Assembly: GCA_036365145.1 (NCBI GenBank)
Contig: JAEOAD010000031.1
Span: 10,202,001-10,266,000 of the forward strand
Direction: 5' to 3'
Length of the DNA: 64,000 nt
Origin: Orientallactaga sibirica
Lineage: Eukaryota; Chordata; Mammalia; Rodentia; Dipodidae
Position 1 is the stretch's first letter. The number at the start of each line of letters is the position of its first letter. Below the pieces are notes generated by a model. The model saw only the letters and a list, made by a program, of their open reading frames with translations, ran no database searches and had not been told where the DNA came from. Made by a program: the position numbers and the translations under genes. Below are positions 44,608-56,525 of this stretch, in pieces.

Positions 44608-45925
44608 CTTATCTCTATTTTTCATTGCACTCACCTACCATGCCTCAATTTGAGAAATTAAAGCTGAAGGGTGTGGGCAGAACACTAGTGGGGAGGTTGC
44701 TAATCCCTTACCCAGCACAAGAATATAGTTTACAAAAGGTTATTCCCACTGTTTTTTAGACAGAGGACACTCAGCCACCCAGACAGAGGCAACCAACAAG
44801 GAACCCTGGTGCCAAGCGGGTAAAGCTGCCATTGCAAAGGTTGGCTTCGGACAATATCTCCCCATCATGTCCCCAAACCAAAAGCCTATGTGCTTTTCAG
44901 GAAACTGTTTCTGGATCCCACATGGAGCCCCTCTCTATGGTGATAGGGCTGGAGATGGTTTAACAGGTATGGTCAAATAGCCACGTCCCTCTGATTTTCT
45001 CCCCACATCCCCACCCACCTTCTCTTCCTCTCTCTACTCACCATTGGCCTAAATTAAGTTTTCAAAAGGCTGTGCTGATTTTTGCTGAAGAGCATTGAAT
45101 TCAATAAAACATAATTATTGATTTAATTAAAACAGTTGCTCTGTGAGAAGTGAAGCTTTTTTTAATAGCCAGAAGAGATGGAAGGGCCCTCATTCATTTC
45201 CACTGTAGCTCCTGAGACAAATTGGACTGCTTTTTTAATAGGCTAATTCTAAGTACAGCTTTGAAATGGATCCTCCAGCCATTCACAAGCAGTAATTCAC
45301 CCAGTGAAGAAGGGGCCTTTCTCATTGGCTGCCTTTCAGAATGGGAAAGAGGAGGCACTGTGAGCCTGGAGCCCAGACTATGTGATGAATAATTCATGGA
45401 CCTTCTTCTGGGTCTCTCTGTGTTCTTTTCTGCTTCCTTGTGCTTACACTTAAAATGAAATGCAGGCTGTGGACTCACATGCTGGGGGCTCCACATCCTT
45501 TCTTGATCTCTAAGAATAAAATGCCCCAAGGAGATTAGTGGCCTTTGAAGGTAGCCACACCCCTGGGTGCTAATATTCCCACAGGACAGATCTCTCCAGG
45601 GCTGAGTACTGAGCATAGCAAAGAAAAGGAAACAGGAAGATGGAGAGGAAGGTAGTATTCCCCTGCTCAAGGAAACAGAGCCTTTCAGCCCCCTCCTTGT
45701 GCATCACCCTCCTCCCACATTACCCTCCATCTGCACCTGCCACTACAGGCAGGCGCCTCCACTGGCGCGTCACTTCTATTACCACAGAGAATGATGATGC
45801 ATCCGCAGAGAAGACATTAATGAGGTGATGACACATTTTTAATTAAATGCCTTATGTAGATTATTAATCCATTCCTCCTAGAAAGATAGACAGTGTCATT
45901 ATAAATGTGAAACAAGCCAGAGTAT

Positions 45926-45930
<5 letters not shown>
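44608..45930. other. Repeat-free unique sequence with candidate regulatory blocks
   Basis: 1.3 kb without young repeats. TAATTA at 45112, TTAATTAA at 45123 and TTAATTAA at 45839 sit in AT-rich islands (45070-45300; 45790-45900). The 158-codon minus frame at 45194-45670 has no recognisable domain and I do not call it a gene. The enhancer idea is an inference. Confidence 0.3.
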
Positions 45931-45968
<38 letters not shown>

Positions 45969-45976
45969 GCGCACCT
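45930..45976. repeat. (CA)n microsatellite
   Basis: CA repeats ending in a CG-bearing variant (cacgcacacgcgcgcacc). Confidence 0.95.
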
Positions 45977-46086
45977 CAGTACCAGCTATAGCTCTGAAAG
46001 AGAACCAAATTTATGATCTTAAAATCTGTGTTAACTCTGAGCCTTCTTAAAGAAAAAAAATTACTCAGTGACACTTATTTTATTTT

Positions 46087-46163
46087 AATCCCGGTGCTGT
46101 AATCCAGTACTGCACATATGCTAGGCAATTGATCTTCCGCTGAGCTACATCTCTCAATCATCA
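46087..46163 (-). mobile_element. ID-type SINE, reverse strand
   Basis: 'ccggtgctgtaatccagtac', 'gctaggcaattgatcttccgctgagctacatctc' is a reverse-strand ID with good preservation of the tRNA-like part. Confidence 0.65.
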
Positions 46164-47224
46164 ATGACACTTGTTAAAACAGAGGACTGTGGTCAGTGTA
46201 GGTACCACTAGGATGGGCTCTTGCAATAGGGAAGGGAGGTCAGGCTCAACTCTGAATTCAACACACGGAAGTGAGAACTTATAATCAAGGGACAGGGTGA
46301 GGTCAGAGAATAGAAAATTACTAAGAAGAAATAGCCAGTGTAAGAGAAATTCACCCTAATCTGACTTTATGGCATTCTTGCTGAAGAGAGGTCATTGACA
46401 TTACCTGGGGGCAGGGAGAGGACGAGGAACCAGATCATATATCGAGGGTGGGGGTTTTGCTGGCTTAGGAGGGCTCATTGTGAAAACTAGATTTTACAAA
46501 AAGTGCACAGATGTTCTTGGAGAAAGTTCAAGAAGCTAAGGCAGGTTTGGTCAAGTGAAGAATCTCTGTCAACCTTTTAGCCTGTACCTTGGGCCAGTAT
46601 GATAGAATAATTTATCACGATCCTTACTAAAGAAAAGGAGTTAAACTTTATTCAAGAGAGACCACTGCAATGGGAGTTTTGCAGTAAGAGCAAAAGATTG
46701 TTCTAAACCCTGAGCATAAGGACAAATGGAGATTTGTAGCCAATAACCAAAATAGGGGTGATGGATGGGAAATTATTAAGGGAAAATGTCAAGGCTTAGG
46801 ATTCTTCCTAGCCCAAGTCAATAGTATTCTGATAAAGTCAAGCCAGGTTGGTGAGATATGGAGGAAGAATGTGAGAATTAATCAGAATAACTAGTGATCA
46901 TCTACCAAAAGTAACAATGGTAGAGGATTTCACTAACTCTAGCCAGTGGGATTCTTGCTCAAACTGGACTAAGTGGACTCAGGACAGGGCACAAGGACAA
47001 GGTCTACTCAAAAAGAGGACTCAGAGGAGCCTGACTTGAGTTTAGGCAAGGAAGGTCTTCGTCAACAGTGGAATTTCATGAGCATTCCCTTGGCAATAAC
47101 ATATCTGAAATTCAACAAGAGCCCATGGTCAAGGCCAGTTATGATGGCTTTGATAAATCACTGGAACACAGGTGGTGCCCAAGGCAGCACATTTGTAATC
47201 AGCTAGGAGACAGCATACACAGAA
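46164..47224. other. Unique sequence, no gene seen
   Basis: No repeat or exon recognised. Confidence 0.5.
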
Positions 47225-47345
47225 CAGACTCTTTGTCAATCCTCTCCACAAGCCCTGTGTAAGCGCTATTATTATAACTATGTTACAGGCAAAATAGCAC
47301 GTTCAAGAATAGAGAGTTACTATCTGACAAAGATGAGATTCAAAT
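47225..47345 (-). repeat. MIR-like remnant, reverse strand
   Basis: 'aagcgctattattataactatgttacaggc', then 'gagattcaaattctg', in reverse MIR order. Confidence 0.45.
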
Positions 47346-47349
47346 TCTG

Positions 47350-47530
47350 TTCTTTTGGGAGGCTTTCTTTGTTTTTTGGTTTAAGTTGATTTTGGATTTG
47401 AGACAGAGTCTCACTATGTAGTTATTGCAGACCTGCAACTTGCTATATAGCTCAGGCTGGCCTAAAATTCTTTATCCTTTTGACTCAGCCTTCCAAGAAT
47501 TGAAATCACAAGTGTGCACTGCTATTGCCG
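47350..47530 (-). mobile_element. B1 SINE, old, reverse strand
   Basis: 'gagacagagtctcactatgtag...atatagctcaggctggcctaaaattc...aagtgtgcactgc' is a diverged B1 in reverse. Confidence 0.7.
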
Positions 47531-48300
47531 AGGGCTTTGTAGGATTATACCTATTAATAGTAATTCTCACATTGCAATGGGTAAATCATGGCACAGGGTT
47601 GTTGCAGAGTTGTCTAAAGTGCTCAATAAGGAAGTATAAGTAGAACTTGAACCCAAAGCACTGGACCCGGAATCCAAGCACATGCCCCCTACATCAAGTT
47701 GAAGAAGGGCAATCAGCTCTCCATCCCATCTGCTCCACTGGAAGGGGATAAGCAGGCTATTTGTTCCCAATTATTTTCACTGTAGAAATCAGCAATTGGT
47801 GTCAAGGGAGAAATCAGCATCTTGGTAGAGAAACAGGATGTCATGTTTTTCCTGCAGAGTCATAATGATACCCAATCAGTATTTTGGGAACATGCTTCCA
47901 TTTCTCTCCATCACCTCTTATTCCAAATCTCCTTGGGAAATAAGGACATATTCTGACTTCTTATCAGGAACACCAATTACCACAGGGAATAAGATTCCAA
48001 TATTGCAAAGGTTCACGGAGCTTTTCTTATCTATAAAAATGCAAGCTCTCATCTCCCTACTCACACTTCACAGGGGAAGTAGCCAATGAAGTAGAAGACA
48101 GCTCTCTGAACATTCTGAAAATGTAACAGGCCAAAGGAAGTGCACCAGCAACAAGAGAAGAAGCTACAGAGAATTTGAACCTAGTATCACTATAGCCTCA
48201 CACCAAATGTACAGGATCTAAATATATAATTTTTGCATATAAGAAACCATATGCAATATCATTTTAAGAGCAAGTGTTATTGCTTCCATAAAAAGAACTT
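47531..48300. other. Unique sequence, no gene seen
   Basis: No recognised element. The end may already belong to the old L1 that hosts the next insertions. Confidence 0.4.
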
Positions 48301-48375
48301 ATGTCAACAACTTTAAATGATTCCCAGACCTTCCTCCCTCAACCAATTTGTCAATGTGTAAGAATGAAATCTTCA

Positions 48376-49923
48376 TACTTCGGTGATGAGGTCTTGGGAG
48401 CCTCTGTGTCTCTGGATATCTGGTTTAATAATGAACCCAACATGGCTCAGGGAAATTTGCAGAACAGGGGGCGGAAAAAGTGTCAGAGCCACAAGTTGGG
48501 TCATTATGCACAGAGATATTGTCTCTTCCCCATAACTGGTAGCTACCCCCATAATGCACAACCCACATTCCCCAATGAAGAGGGTCCCTTCAGAGGGGGG
48601 AGGACAGGGAGGAGGCTACCAAAGGCACCAAGATGAACGTAAAATTTATATATATTATATATATATAATGATTAAGGTTAGTCTTTAAGATGTCCTCTCC
48701 AGGGCCCTGTGGTTCAAGTGTTCCCTCTATGGACCTGCTGAAGGCTCAATTTTTCCTTTTCCTGTTTTTTTCTCTCTCTCTCCCTCTCCTCTCTATTCTG
48801 TCTTTCTCTTTTATATTACCTATCTTTTTTCTTCCTTCATCTTCCTTGGCGCTGACTTGTAACTCCCAGTACCAGCATGCAGTTAACTTTGACAATGAGC
48901 TGTTGATTAGAGAGACGTACAAGTTTTCCCAAAAGAAGACAGATTTCTGTCAGAGTTCTTGATGACCCACCAAAGGTTAATGGTAAGACCTTACTGCCAA
49001 AGACACCATATGCTGCTGGGATGGAACATGGAGTGACCTGGCTGGAATCTGGCAGAGGGCCAGTCCCCAGACAGCTTGTTTAGTACCAGAGGGTGCTACA
49101 CAAGCGACTAGGGGAAAATGACCAACATCTGTCTAAACAACTCGTAGTCTAAGCTATTCAGCAGTAAACAACCTGACGTGATGCTCAAACAAGTGCAATA
49201 GTGGCACACAACCATGGTGGGTAACCAACTGCTCTTGATTTGGCTAACAGATCCACTCATTGGAATGGAACTCATAGCTGGAAGTGGGAATAAGTCAAAA
49301 CCTTGCCCAAAAAATGAGCCCATTCCCCAATATCAAGCTCCCACCAATTGTGGGCTATAAGAGGGCCTACGCATATAAAATTCTGTCTAAAATAACAATT
49401 GCCATCCCATCTATCTGGTGCTGACTTCTCTCTCCATTGGGGAATTTGCTTCTCTTTTTCAGATGGACACCAAACCTGAGGGGAGGATCAGCCTATCGCA
49501 CCTCACCAGGGCCCCAGCTGAAACCATAGAATAATGGGGGAAATGGGCAAGAGTGCAGCTTTGTTGGTGAACCTGACACCAGCACAAGGCTGAAGGAGAT
49601 AAACACAGAAAACCCTCAATACCTACTAAACCAGATATTCAAAGACACAGAGGCTGTAGAACTAAAATGAACCCAACATGGCTCAGGGAATGGGGCAGAA
49701 GATGGGGCAGAAAGAATGTTAGAGCCACAAGTTGGTCATTAAGCACAGAGACATTGCCTCTTCCCCACAACTGTTAGCTACCCCCATAATGCACGACCCA
49801 CATTTCCCAATGAGGAGGGTCCCTTCGGAAGGGGGAGGAGAAGGAGGAGGCTACCGAAGGCACCAAAATGAATGTAAAATTAAAATAAATTTAAAAATAT
49901 AAAAAATACAAGTTTAAAAAAAA
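48376..49923 (+). mobile_element. Complex LINE-1 insertion: 5' inversion plus two 3' ends, one TSD
   Basis: AAGAATGAAATCTTCA is repeated perfectly at 48360-48375 and 49924-49939, bounding 1,548 bp. Part 1 (48376-48427) is the reverse complement of the L1 segment that normally precedes 'gacctaaaatgaaccc'. Part 2 (48428-48680) is the last ~255 bp of a type A L1 3' UTR in sense orientation, ending AT-rich. Part 3 (48681-49923) is a longer type A 3' UTR that repeats the same last 255 bp and ends in poly(A). No ORF survives. Confidence 0.85.
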
Positions 49924-49939
49924 AAGAATGAAATCTTCA

Positions 49940-51005
49940 GAATGAAGGGAAACTAGCTCTCTCCTGACTAGCCCTTTAGGGCTGCAAATCCCAATAGGAG
50001 GACAACAGTTACCAACAGCATTAGTAAGCAGGGGACCCTGAACACTATGAAATCAGCAAGCTGGACAAGAAATACACACTTGTATAATAGTGGCACACAG
50101 CCTTTGTGAGTAAACAACTGTTCTCTGATTAGACATAAGGCCCACTCAAGGGAGAGAACTCATATCTGGGACTGGAAACCAATTCAGAATCCCATATTCA
50201 GGAAACTCAGAGACTTCAGTGAGAAGCCCCCGCTACTCTGTGGAGAACAAGAGTGAGCTAGCACACCAAAAGTCTCTCAAATAACTTTGCAGATCTCCTT
50301 TAACCCAAGCTGTTCTCACTCTTGACCAGAGAATCTGTTTTTTTATTGACAACTTCTATACTTACATACAAAAAAAAAAAATGATATTTCCCTCCCCTCC
50401 CCCATTCCCCTTTAGAACTCCAATCTCCATCGTATCCCCTCCCTCTCTCCATTAGTGAGAATCTGTTTTTATTTGTTTGTTGTTATTGTTGTTTTGTTTT
50501 GTTTTGTTTTGTTTACAGAATGCAGAGAAAATGGAGAAGAACCAAGATCCATAGATAAGACAAAAAGACAGCCAACAGCCCACCATGAGACATGCCCCTT
50601 CTACCACATCTGCCAGGGCCCAGGAGAAATTGCAGAGGAAGCAACAACATGAATACTGCTCTTCCTGCTAGCCTGACAACTAGCTTCAGGGTGATGGTGA
50701 CAGACATGGTGATCAATCACAACCCACCAAAGCAGAAATCCAGAGACTACAGAGAACCCAACACTAAGGCAGACTGCCAACAGACCTGCCATGGCTCAAG
50801 GAATATTGCAGAAGAGGGCACAGAAAGACTGTAAGAGCCACAGAGTAGGTAGGAATACCCTGAGGCATGGTTTCTCCACAGGGACAGGCTGAGGCCTTCA
50901 TGACCCCACAGTGACCCCACAACCCCACAGAAACAGGAGCAGGGGCAAGTAGATAAGCCAGTAATATATACAGATATATATACACATATATATATATATA
51001 CATAT
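49940..51005 (+). mobile_element. Old LINE-1 3' UTR (host), split by two later L1s
   Basis: 'agtggcacacagcctttgtgag', 'gagaagcccccgctactc', then after the insert 'gaaccaagatccatag' and 'ccaggagaaattgcag' match the L1 at 20006. It ends with (TA)/(CA)-rich tail near 50970-51005. Its left part probably lies before 48360. Confidence 0.75.
50338..50456 (-). mobile_element. Very short LINE-1 3' end, reverse strand, with TSD
   Basis: Reverse complement of the tail seen at 21941 ('tcccctttagaactccaatctccat'). The T-rich left edge is its poly(A). GAGAATCTG plus T-run is duplicated at 50329-50337 and 50457-50465. Confidence 0.9.
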
Positions 51006-52966
51006 ATAATTAAATTTAACCATTTAAAAATAAATTTCAGAATTATTCTTCATTAGGGTCACATGATAATGGAAAGGCATGCCCTATGGAGATAGCATTG
51101 ACAGCATTTATAACTGACAGGCCCATTGAAGTCACTAAACAGCTGTTTAGTTAAACAAAAAAAAGTTTGGAAAATGTACTTCACAAAGAATCGGATCATG
51201 CTTCATGAAACATGCCTGGCCACATCCTCCATGGCAGCTTGAAATTTTAGTCATTGCCTTATTTAGAAGATATATTTGGGATATTATTAATCAATGGTGT
51301 AGCCATTGTCTGTTATAAAAGATGAAGCCACTACCTGGGTTGGTTGAATGTATGCTTTTCTTCTAGAAGAAATATTTTGATGAACCAGCAGTGAATCTTT
51401 TATAATCATTTTGCACACATTTCCCTCAGTTTGCCTCCATCTTCCTCTTCTTTTCCTGTGTTTAATATCAACCAATGACAATCTTGGGACTTAAATGAAG
51501 GGGGCTTTGTAATTGTTGGGACTTAATAATGTACCTTAGACAAGAAGCAGAAAGATAAGGAGTGCAGAGTTGGATCCCTGAACCTAGTTTCTCCTCAAGG
51601 TTCTTCTGATAAGAGGGTGTATTTGCTGGAACCAAAAATGTCTGCTTCTCTTCCCTAGTCAAATTCAGAACAGTTGAGTGAGAGGTTCAGCAACTAGGCA
51701 GAAGACCAAATGCCCACCTGATTATGAAATGTCACTACCACGGCACCAATCTCAGTCCTTCTCAAAATCTGTGTGCCCTGCCTGCCTCTGTGCCTTCCTC
51801 TGCAAAGTTATTGAGAGGCCAGGACAAGGAGATATCTGTGTCATGCTGTACATGGGTGCTAGCACACAATAGCTGACGCACACAATAGGTGACACACACT
51901 TCTTGCAGGTGCTGTGACACGCATTGCACTGCTGGTGACACACAGTAAGGACTGCACACTTGTTAGTTTCTGGCATTAGCTTCTTGCATATTGATTTAAC
52001 TAAAATACACTGTATCCGATCCACACAGTGGTAGAATTCTGTTTGTACACCTCCAGAGACTCATATGGATTTTTGAAAGCATTCATATTCTAATTTAGGA
52101 GCACAAAGGTAACCTCACCCTTTGTCAGAACACCACCCATCCCCCAAAGAAAAGGAAAAAAGGTAAAAGAAAAAAACCAGAATCCATAATTGTTTTATGA
52201 TGCTAATTCCACTTTTATAGACATGTTGTGAGTTCTCCTTTTCTGAGGCTGGTATTGATTTTTCTTGTATTGTTAACTCATAAGCAGACCATATTTGAAC
52301 ACATAAACTTTAAGAGAGATAATAAAGAACAGACATATTCTTGCATGAGCCTCATTTCTTCTTGTTGAGTGGAATACATAAACACTTGAGAAATCTACAA
52401 AGTCATGTGACCAGAGAGTAAACCTGGACTGTGGTGTCTTGGAGGTCACTGACCTTTAGTTGAACTATTTTGACTTGTCTAGTCATATTTGGACTGTCCT
52501 AAATTTTACCCCTAAATTCTAGGGCTATTGTTAAGAGTCTTATTACCAGAATCCCTCCAAACAGGCAGAACCAATGGATTATACAAACCTTTGCCCATGA
52601 AAGGTAATGGAGGGGCTGAGGGTTTAACCTATGAAAGATAGCTCAGAAGATGAGTTCTTGGAATAATTAAAATGTTGTCACAATAAGAGAGATTTTTGGA
52701 CTTTGCTCATGTGATTCAGAAATAGGACATATCTAAGAAGAAAAATCCAGGTGGCCTGGTGTATGAATGTATCCATAAGCCCAAAAGTGCTAATGCATGA
52801 GGTGGAATGAACTTGCATCCTATTTCCAGTGTCTATAGGTAGATTATCTGAATTTAGATTATCTCTCAAAGCCAGACAGGTGGCAACAATGTTTTAAGTA
52901 GTCCATCCAGAGAGTAAGGACTGGGAATAGCATTGTGACAATGAAGAATATAAAAGTTATCTTCCA
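51006..52966. other. Unique sequence, no gene seen
   Basis: About 2 kb with no young repeat. 51860-51960 holds loosely repeated 'gtgacacac' units. Contains an 18-bp palindrome at 51134-51151. Confidence 0.45.
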
Positions 52967-53124
52967 TGATTTGAATGTTTATTCCTTGCCAATCTCATGT
53001 TGAAATTTAGTTGCCATGGTAACAGCATTCAGAGGTGTGGCCTATGGGAGGTGTTTATGTCTTGAGGGCAAAGCCCTCATAAATGGATTCATGCCATTAT
53101 TAAAAGAGTTCTGGGGGGGGAGGG

Positions 53125-53340
53125 TGCTCTGGGGAGATGGCTCAGTGGTTAAGGTATTTGCCTGCAAAGCCTAAGGACCCAGGTTCAATTCCCAGGTACC
53201 CATGTAAAACTAGATGTACAAGAGGGTGCATGCATTTGGAGTTCATTTGCAGTGGCTAGAGACTCTAGAGCATCCATATTCTCTCTCTCTTTCTCTCTCA
53301 TAAAATAAATAAAAATAATAATAATAAATTTTAAGATATT
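53125..53340 (+). mobile_element. tRNA-headed SINE within MaLR LTR
   Basis: 'ctctggggagatggctcagtgg' head to 'ataaaataaataaaaataataataat' tail, between LTR segments 'aaaagagttctgg' and 'attctgagaatatg'. Confidence 0.93.
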
Positions 53341-53414
53341 CAAAAAGAATTCTGAGAATATGAGCACCCCTTCTGCCTTCTGACTGATGAGGACACAGAA
53401 GAGCTCATGATGGA

Positions 53415-53755
53415 GGAGGGGGTGCTTGGGAGATGGCACAGCTGCTAAAGGTACTTACTTGCAAAGCCTGCTGCCCTTAGTTCAATCCACTCCAGCATCT
53501 GTGTAGTACTGGACACAAAGAGGCACATATGTCTGTGATCTCATCATGAGCAATGGGAGGCAGAGCCGGGAGCATCCACAGCTTGAGGCCATCTAGGCTA
53601 GCATTCACTTGCTGTGACAAGAGACCCTGTCTCCAAGAAGAGCACAGGCAGCTCAAGGTCATCCACTGAGCGCCAAACATGCACCATGGTGCGCACAAAC
53701 ACACACACGTGCACTCACACTCTCACGGAGATAAAAAATATTTTTAAATAAAAAG
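53415..53755 (+). mobile_element. B4-like SINE within MaLR LTR
   Basis: 'ggtgcttgggagatggcacagctgc' head; 'atgggaggcagagccggg'; 'gacaagagaccctgtctcc'; CA-rich end. The LTR resumes at 'aaggtctccgtgggtg'. Confidence 0.7.
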
Positions 53756-53884
53756 GTCTCCGTGGGTGTTGGTACCTTGATCGTGTACTTACCAAGCTTC
53801 CAAAACTGATAAATAAATTTATGTTCTTTATAAATGACTCAGTCTCAAGCATCCTGTTTTAGTAGCATGAAATAGACTAAGACA

Positions 53885-55300
53885 TCATTCCAATTCAATT
53901 TTTTAAATCTCATATTAGCTGAAAAAAATCAATATTAACCCAATTTGGTTCATGAGCCTGTATGGTAATCCCTTAAGTAATCTCAGTCAAGTTACAAAAT
54001 TTAATTGTTTTCCCTGAAGTTGTTATTCTGTGAAACAGGGGTATTAATAAGGGGTTTTGCTTTAGCAAGATTTTGTGGGGCTCAGTAAAAGCAAGAGATA
54101 TAGAAATGTTGTGTGGAGAATAAAGACCTATATAAATACTGGATATCACTTTTAACAACTTTCTAATAGCTAAAATAGTTTTAAAAGGAGTTGGTGTATT
54201 ATATAGAAATTTCCCTGACTCTTGGCATTAGGGGTTAGTTTCTCTCTTATGAAGTAGACAAATATTAAATAGGGTAAGTCTAAGGAGTTGGGTCTCCTGA
54301 GCACAGGGTCTGAAATTCTGCAGATTGGTGCAGAATATTTTTAGTGGCTGCCCTGGAAAACAGCAGAGTTGAGTTGAAACAACAGTTGAGTCTTAGTTGT
54401 GGTCACCAGAGTGCTCGGCCTGTGTACAGGAGGCTCTGCAGCCCCCACTGACACAAGGAGACTGGACTTTTGTGTCTGCTCAAGCTGCCTCTGGGAAGAA
54501 TGTAACCTTGAACAGAAGACAGCAGGGCTCACCTCCAGCCGTATTGTTGATGATGAGGGACACAGCACCATTGCTGGAGGTTACATGACCTTGCCAATAC
54601 TTACAATAGAAAGAATGGTGAAAGATGACAAGATGGTGAATTAGCACTTCCTGACAGCCTTCTAAGTGTCAAGTTCTCTGCTAATGTATCTCATTGTTTT
54701 GTTTCATCTTCACATTGACCCTAAAAGGCAGTTATTCCTGTCTCTAAATTGTAGATATTTGAGAGAATGGTCAAGACATCATTCCACCTCACATATGGCC
54801 AACAATAGATTCAAATTTTTCCAAAGTTCTATCAAATCCCAAAGCCTGAGACCAGCCTTTTGGAAATGATCATATTTACCAAAAGCATACCATGTCATTG
54901 TAAGCTTTGCATATATGATTTCTGGAGGTTTCTGGGTAGGATCTATGCTCCTGCTGCTCAGATGAAGAAGCCACGCTCAGGTATTGGTCATTGTGAAACA
55001 TGATGTAGATTGTATTCAAACCCAGAACTGTCACTCTGAAGTCCATATGCTTCCCTGATGCCTCCAACGTTGCCTCTTCTGGAAGCCATATAGCACTCTA
55101 AAGGGACCAGAGTTTAAACCCAGAGGGCTGTGTACCAATACAGCCTGATGCTTCCTTCTCTGTTGTGTTGAACACTTTAATATTGAGTGGGATAAATCTA
55201 GGGAGTTGGGATTCCTGGCTAGGGGAACTGAGATTCTGAAATTTAGGGCAAGAGAATGGTCAGCGTGGGCTACAAGAATAACAACAACAACAAAAAAATA
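53885..55300. other. Mostly unique; contains a diverged direct repeat and a MIR
   Basis: 54262-54340 and 55180-55258 share ordered blocks ('taagtctaaggagttggg'/'taaatctagggagttggg', then 'ctgaaattctg'/'tgagattctg'). 54640-54800 is MIR-like in reverse. No exon recognised; overlapping frames at 54397-54644 look random. Confidence 0.4.
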
Positions 55301-55390
55301 ACACCCTCATATGTGTGAAGAGGCTGAGGTAGAAGGATGGGAAGGTTGAGACTAGCCTGAGCTACATAATGAGACTCTGTCAAGGAAAGA
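55300..55390 (+). mobile_element. B1 SINE fragment
   Basis: 'gaagaggctgaggtagaaggatgggaaggttgagactagcctgagctacataatgagac' is the right part of an old B1. Confidence 0.6.
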
Positions 55391-56155
55391 AGGGAAGAAG
55401 AGGGGGAGAAAGGGTCTCTGCAGGTTATATGAGCTCCCATGATCTGGACTGTCAGAACCACTCACCTAGAGTTTTGGAGGAACCCAAGAGGACAAAAGAG
55501 AGTTCTCTATTCTCTAGCTGTCCACGGAACTAAAACAAAGCAGTCAGAGGAAAGCTATAAACAAGTAGACTTTGTCTGCCATTTATCATCATCACCACCT
55601 CTGGATAATCTCCTCAGGGAGAGAGAAATTTAAATCTGTCACCCCATTCATTGCAATGTGGTTATTTTCTCCTGGGTACGAGCAATGTGTTGACCTCCTA
55701 TGACCTGGGTTTCTAAGTGAGAGAGGCAGAACCTCAGAACCAGCACTACCTATGTTATCAGCTCTCCTTTGGGATTTGCAAAGCTAACATCCACCTGCCA
55801 TTGAGGTTATCTCCGAGATAACCTAAATTTGAATCACACTCTACCAGACGATGTAGAGAGAAAGGAGATAACAGCTTATTTTAAGACAGCCTCATAAGGG
55901 TTTTCAAGACTCCTCAGGCCATTTGACATGCACGATTTGTATAAGATGTATCCCACTTATACTAATTTGTGTCTCATTTCCTGCTATCCCTACTTTGACC
56001 TATTATAGTTTTTAAAAAAAAATAAGAAAGCTTTCAAAACATCATAGTTTCTGTACTGGCTTGAAGTTGTATGATCTTGAACATATTTCTTAGTCTAAGT
56101 TTTTCACATCTGTGAGAAAAACAAAAGCAGTGTTTGTAAAAGTGGCTACTAAGGG
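55391..56155. other. Unique sequence, no gene seen
   Basis: Contains a 10-bp inverted GATA-type dyad at 55804-55824. Otherwise nothing is recognised. Confidence 0.5.
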
Positions 56156-56156
56156 A

Positions 56157-56525
56157 GCTTTGGAGATAGAACAGTGGTTAATTAAGAGTGCTCATTGTTT
56201 AAACACAAGGGCCTCCTGGGCCAGAGATCACCAAGTTTAACTCTCCAAAACCCATGTAAAAAGCCAGACATGGCCGCACATGTGTATAACCCCAGCCCCA
56301 CTGGAGGTGGGGGTCTGGGAATTGAGGGCTTGCTCACAGACAGCAGCTCCAGGTTAAGGGAGGTATGTTGTCGCAAAGGAATATGTAGATGAATGACAAG
56401 AGGAGGACACCTAGCGATCTCCTCTGGCCTCCACATGTGCATACACAGGACATACACATCTGTGTATACCTGTGCATATGCCACACACTGCACACACCAC
56501 ACCACATAGACACACAAACACATAC
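56157..56525 (+). mobile_element. B4-like SINE
   Basis: 'gagctttggagatagaacagtgg' head; 'aaagccagacatggccgcacatg'; 'gcagctccaggttaagggagg'; 'gatctcctctggcctccacatgtgc' with CA-rich end. Confidence 0.72.

Larger units (their letters stand above)
52967..53884 (+). mobile_element. MST-like MaLR LTR split by two SINEs
   Basis: It opens 'tgatttgaatgtttattcc', has 'ctcatgttgaaatttag' and 'gagggcaaagccctcataaatgg', and closes 'aaatagactaagaca'. Subtracting 53125-53340 and 53415-53750 restores a single LTR of about 370 bp. Confidence 0.85.

Noticed and set aside
45194..45670. Longest open frame on the minus strand (158 codons)
   Set aside because: No recognisable domain, no homology signal by eye, no splice or polyadenylation context, and the length is within chance for 64 kb on six frames.
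10372..45976. CA/GT dinucleotide and other regular arrays considered as CRISPR-like
   Set aside because: No spacers between repeats; these are ordinary microsatellites in a mammalian-type genome.
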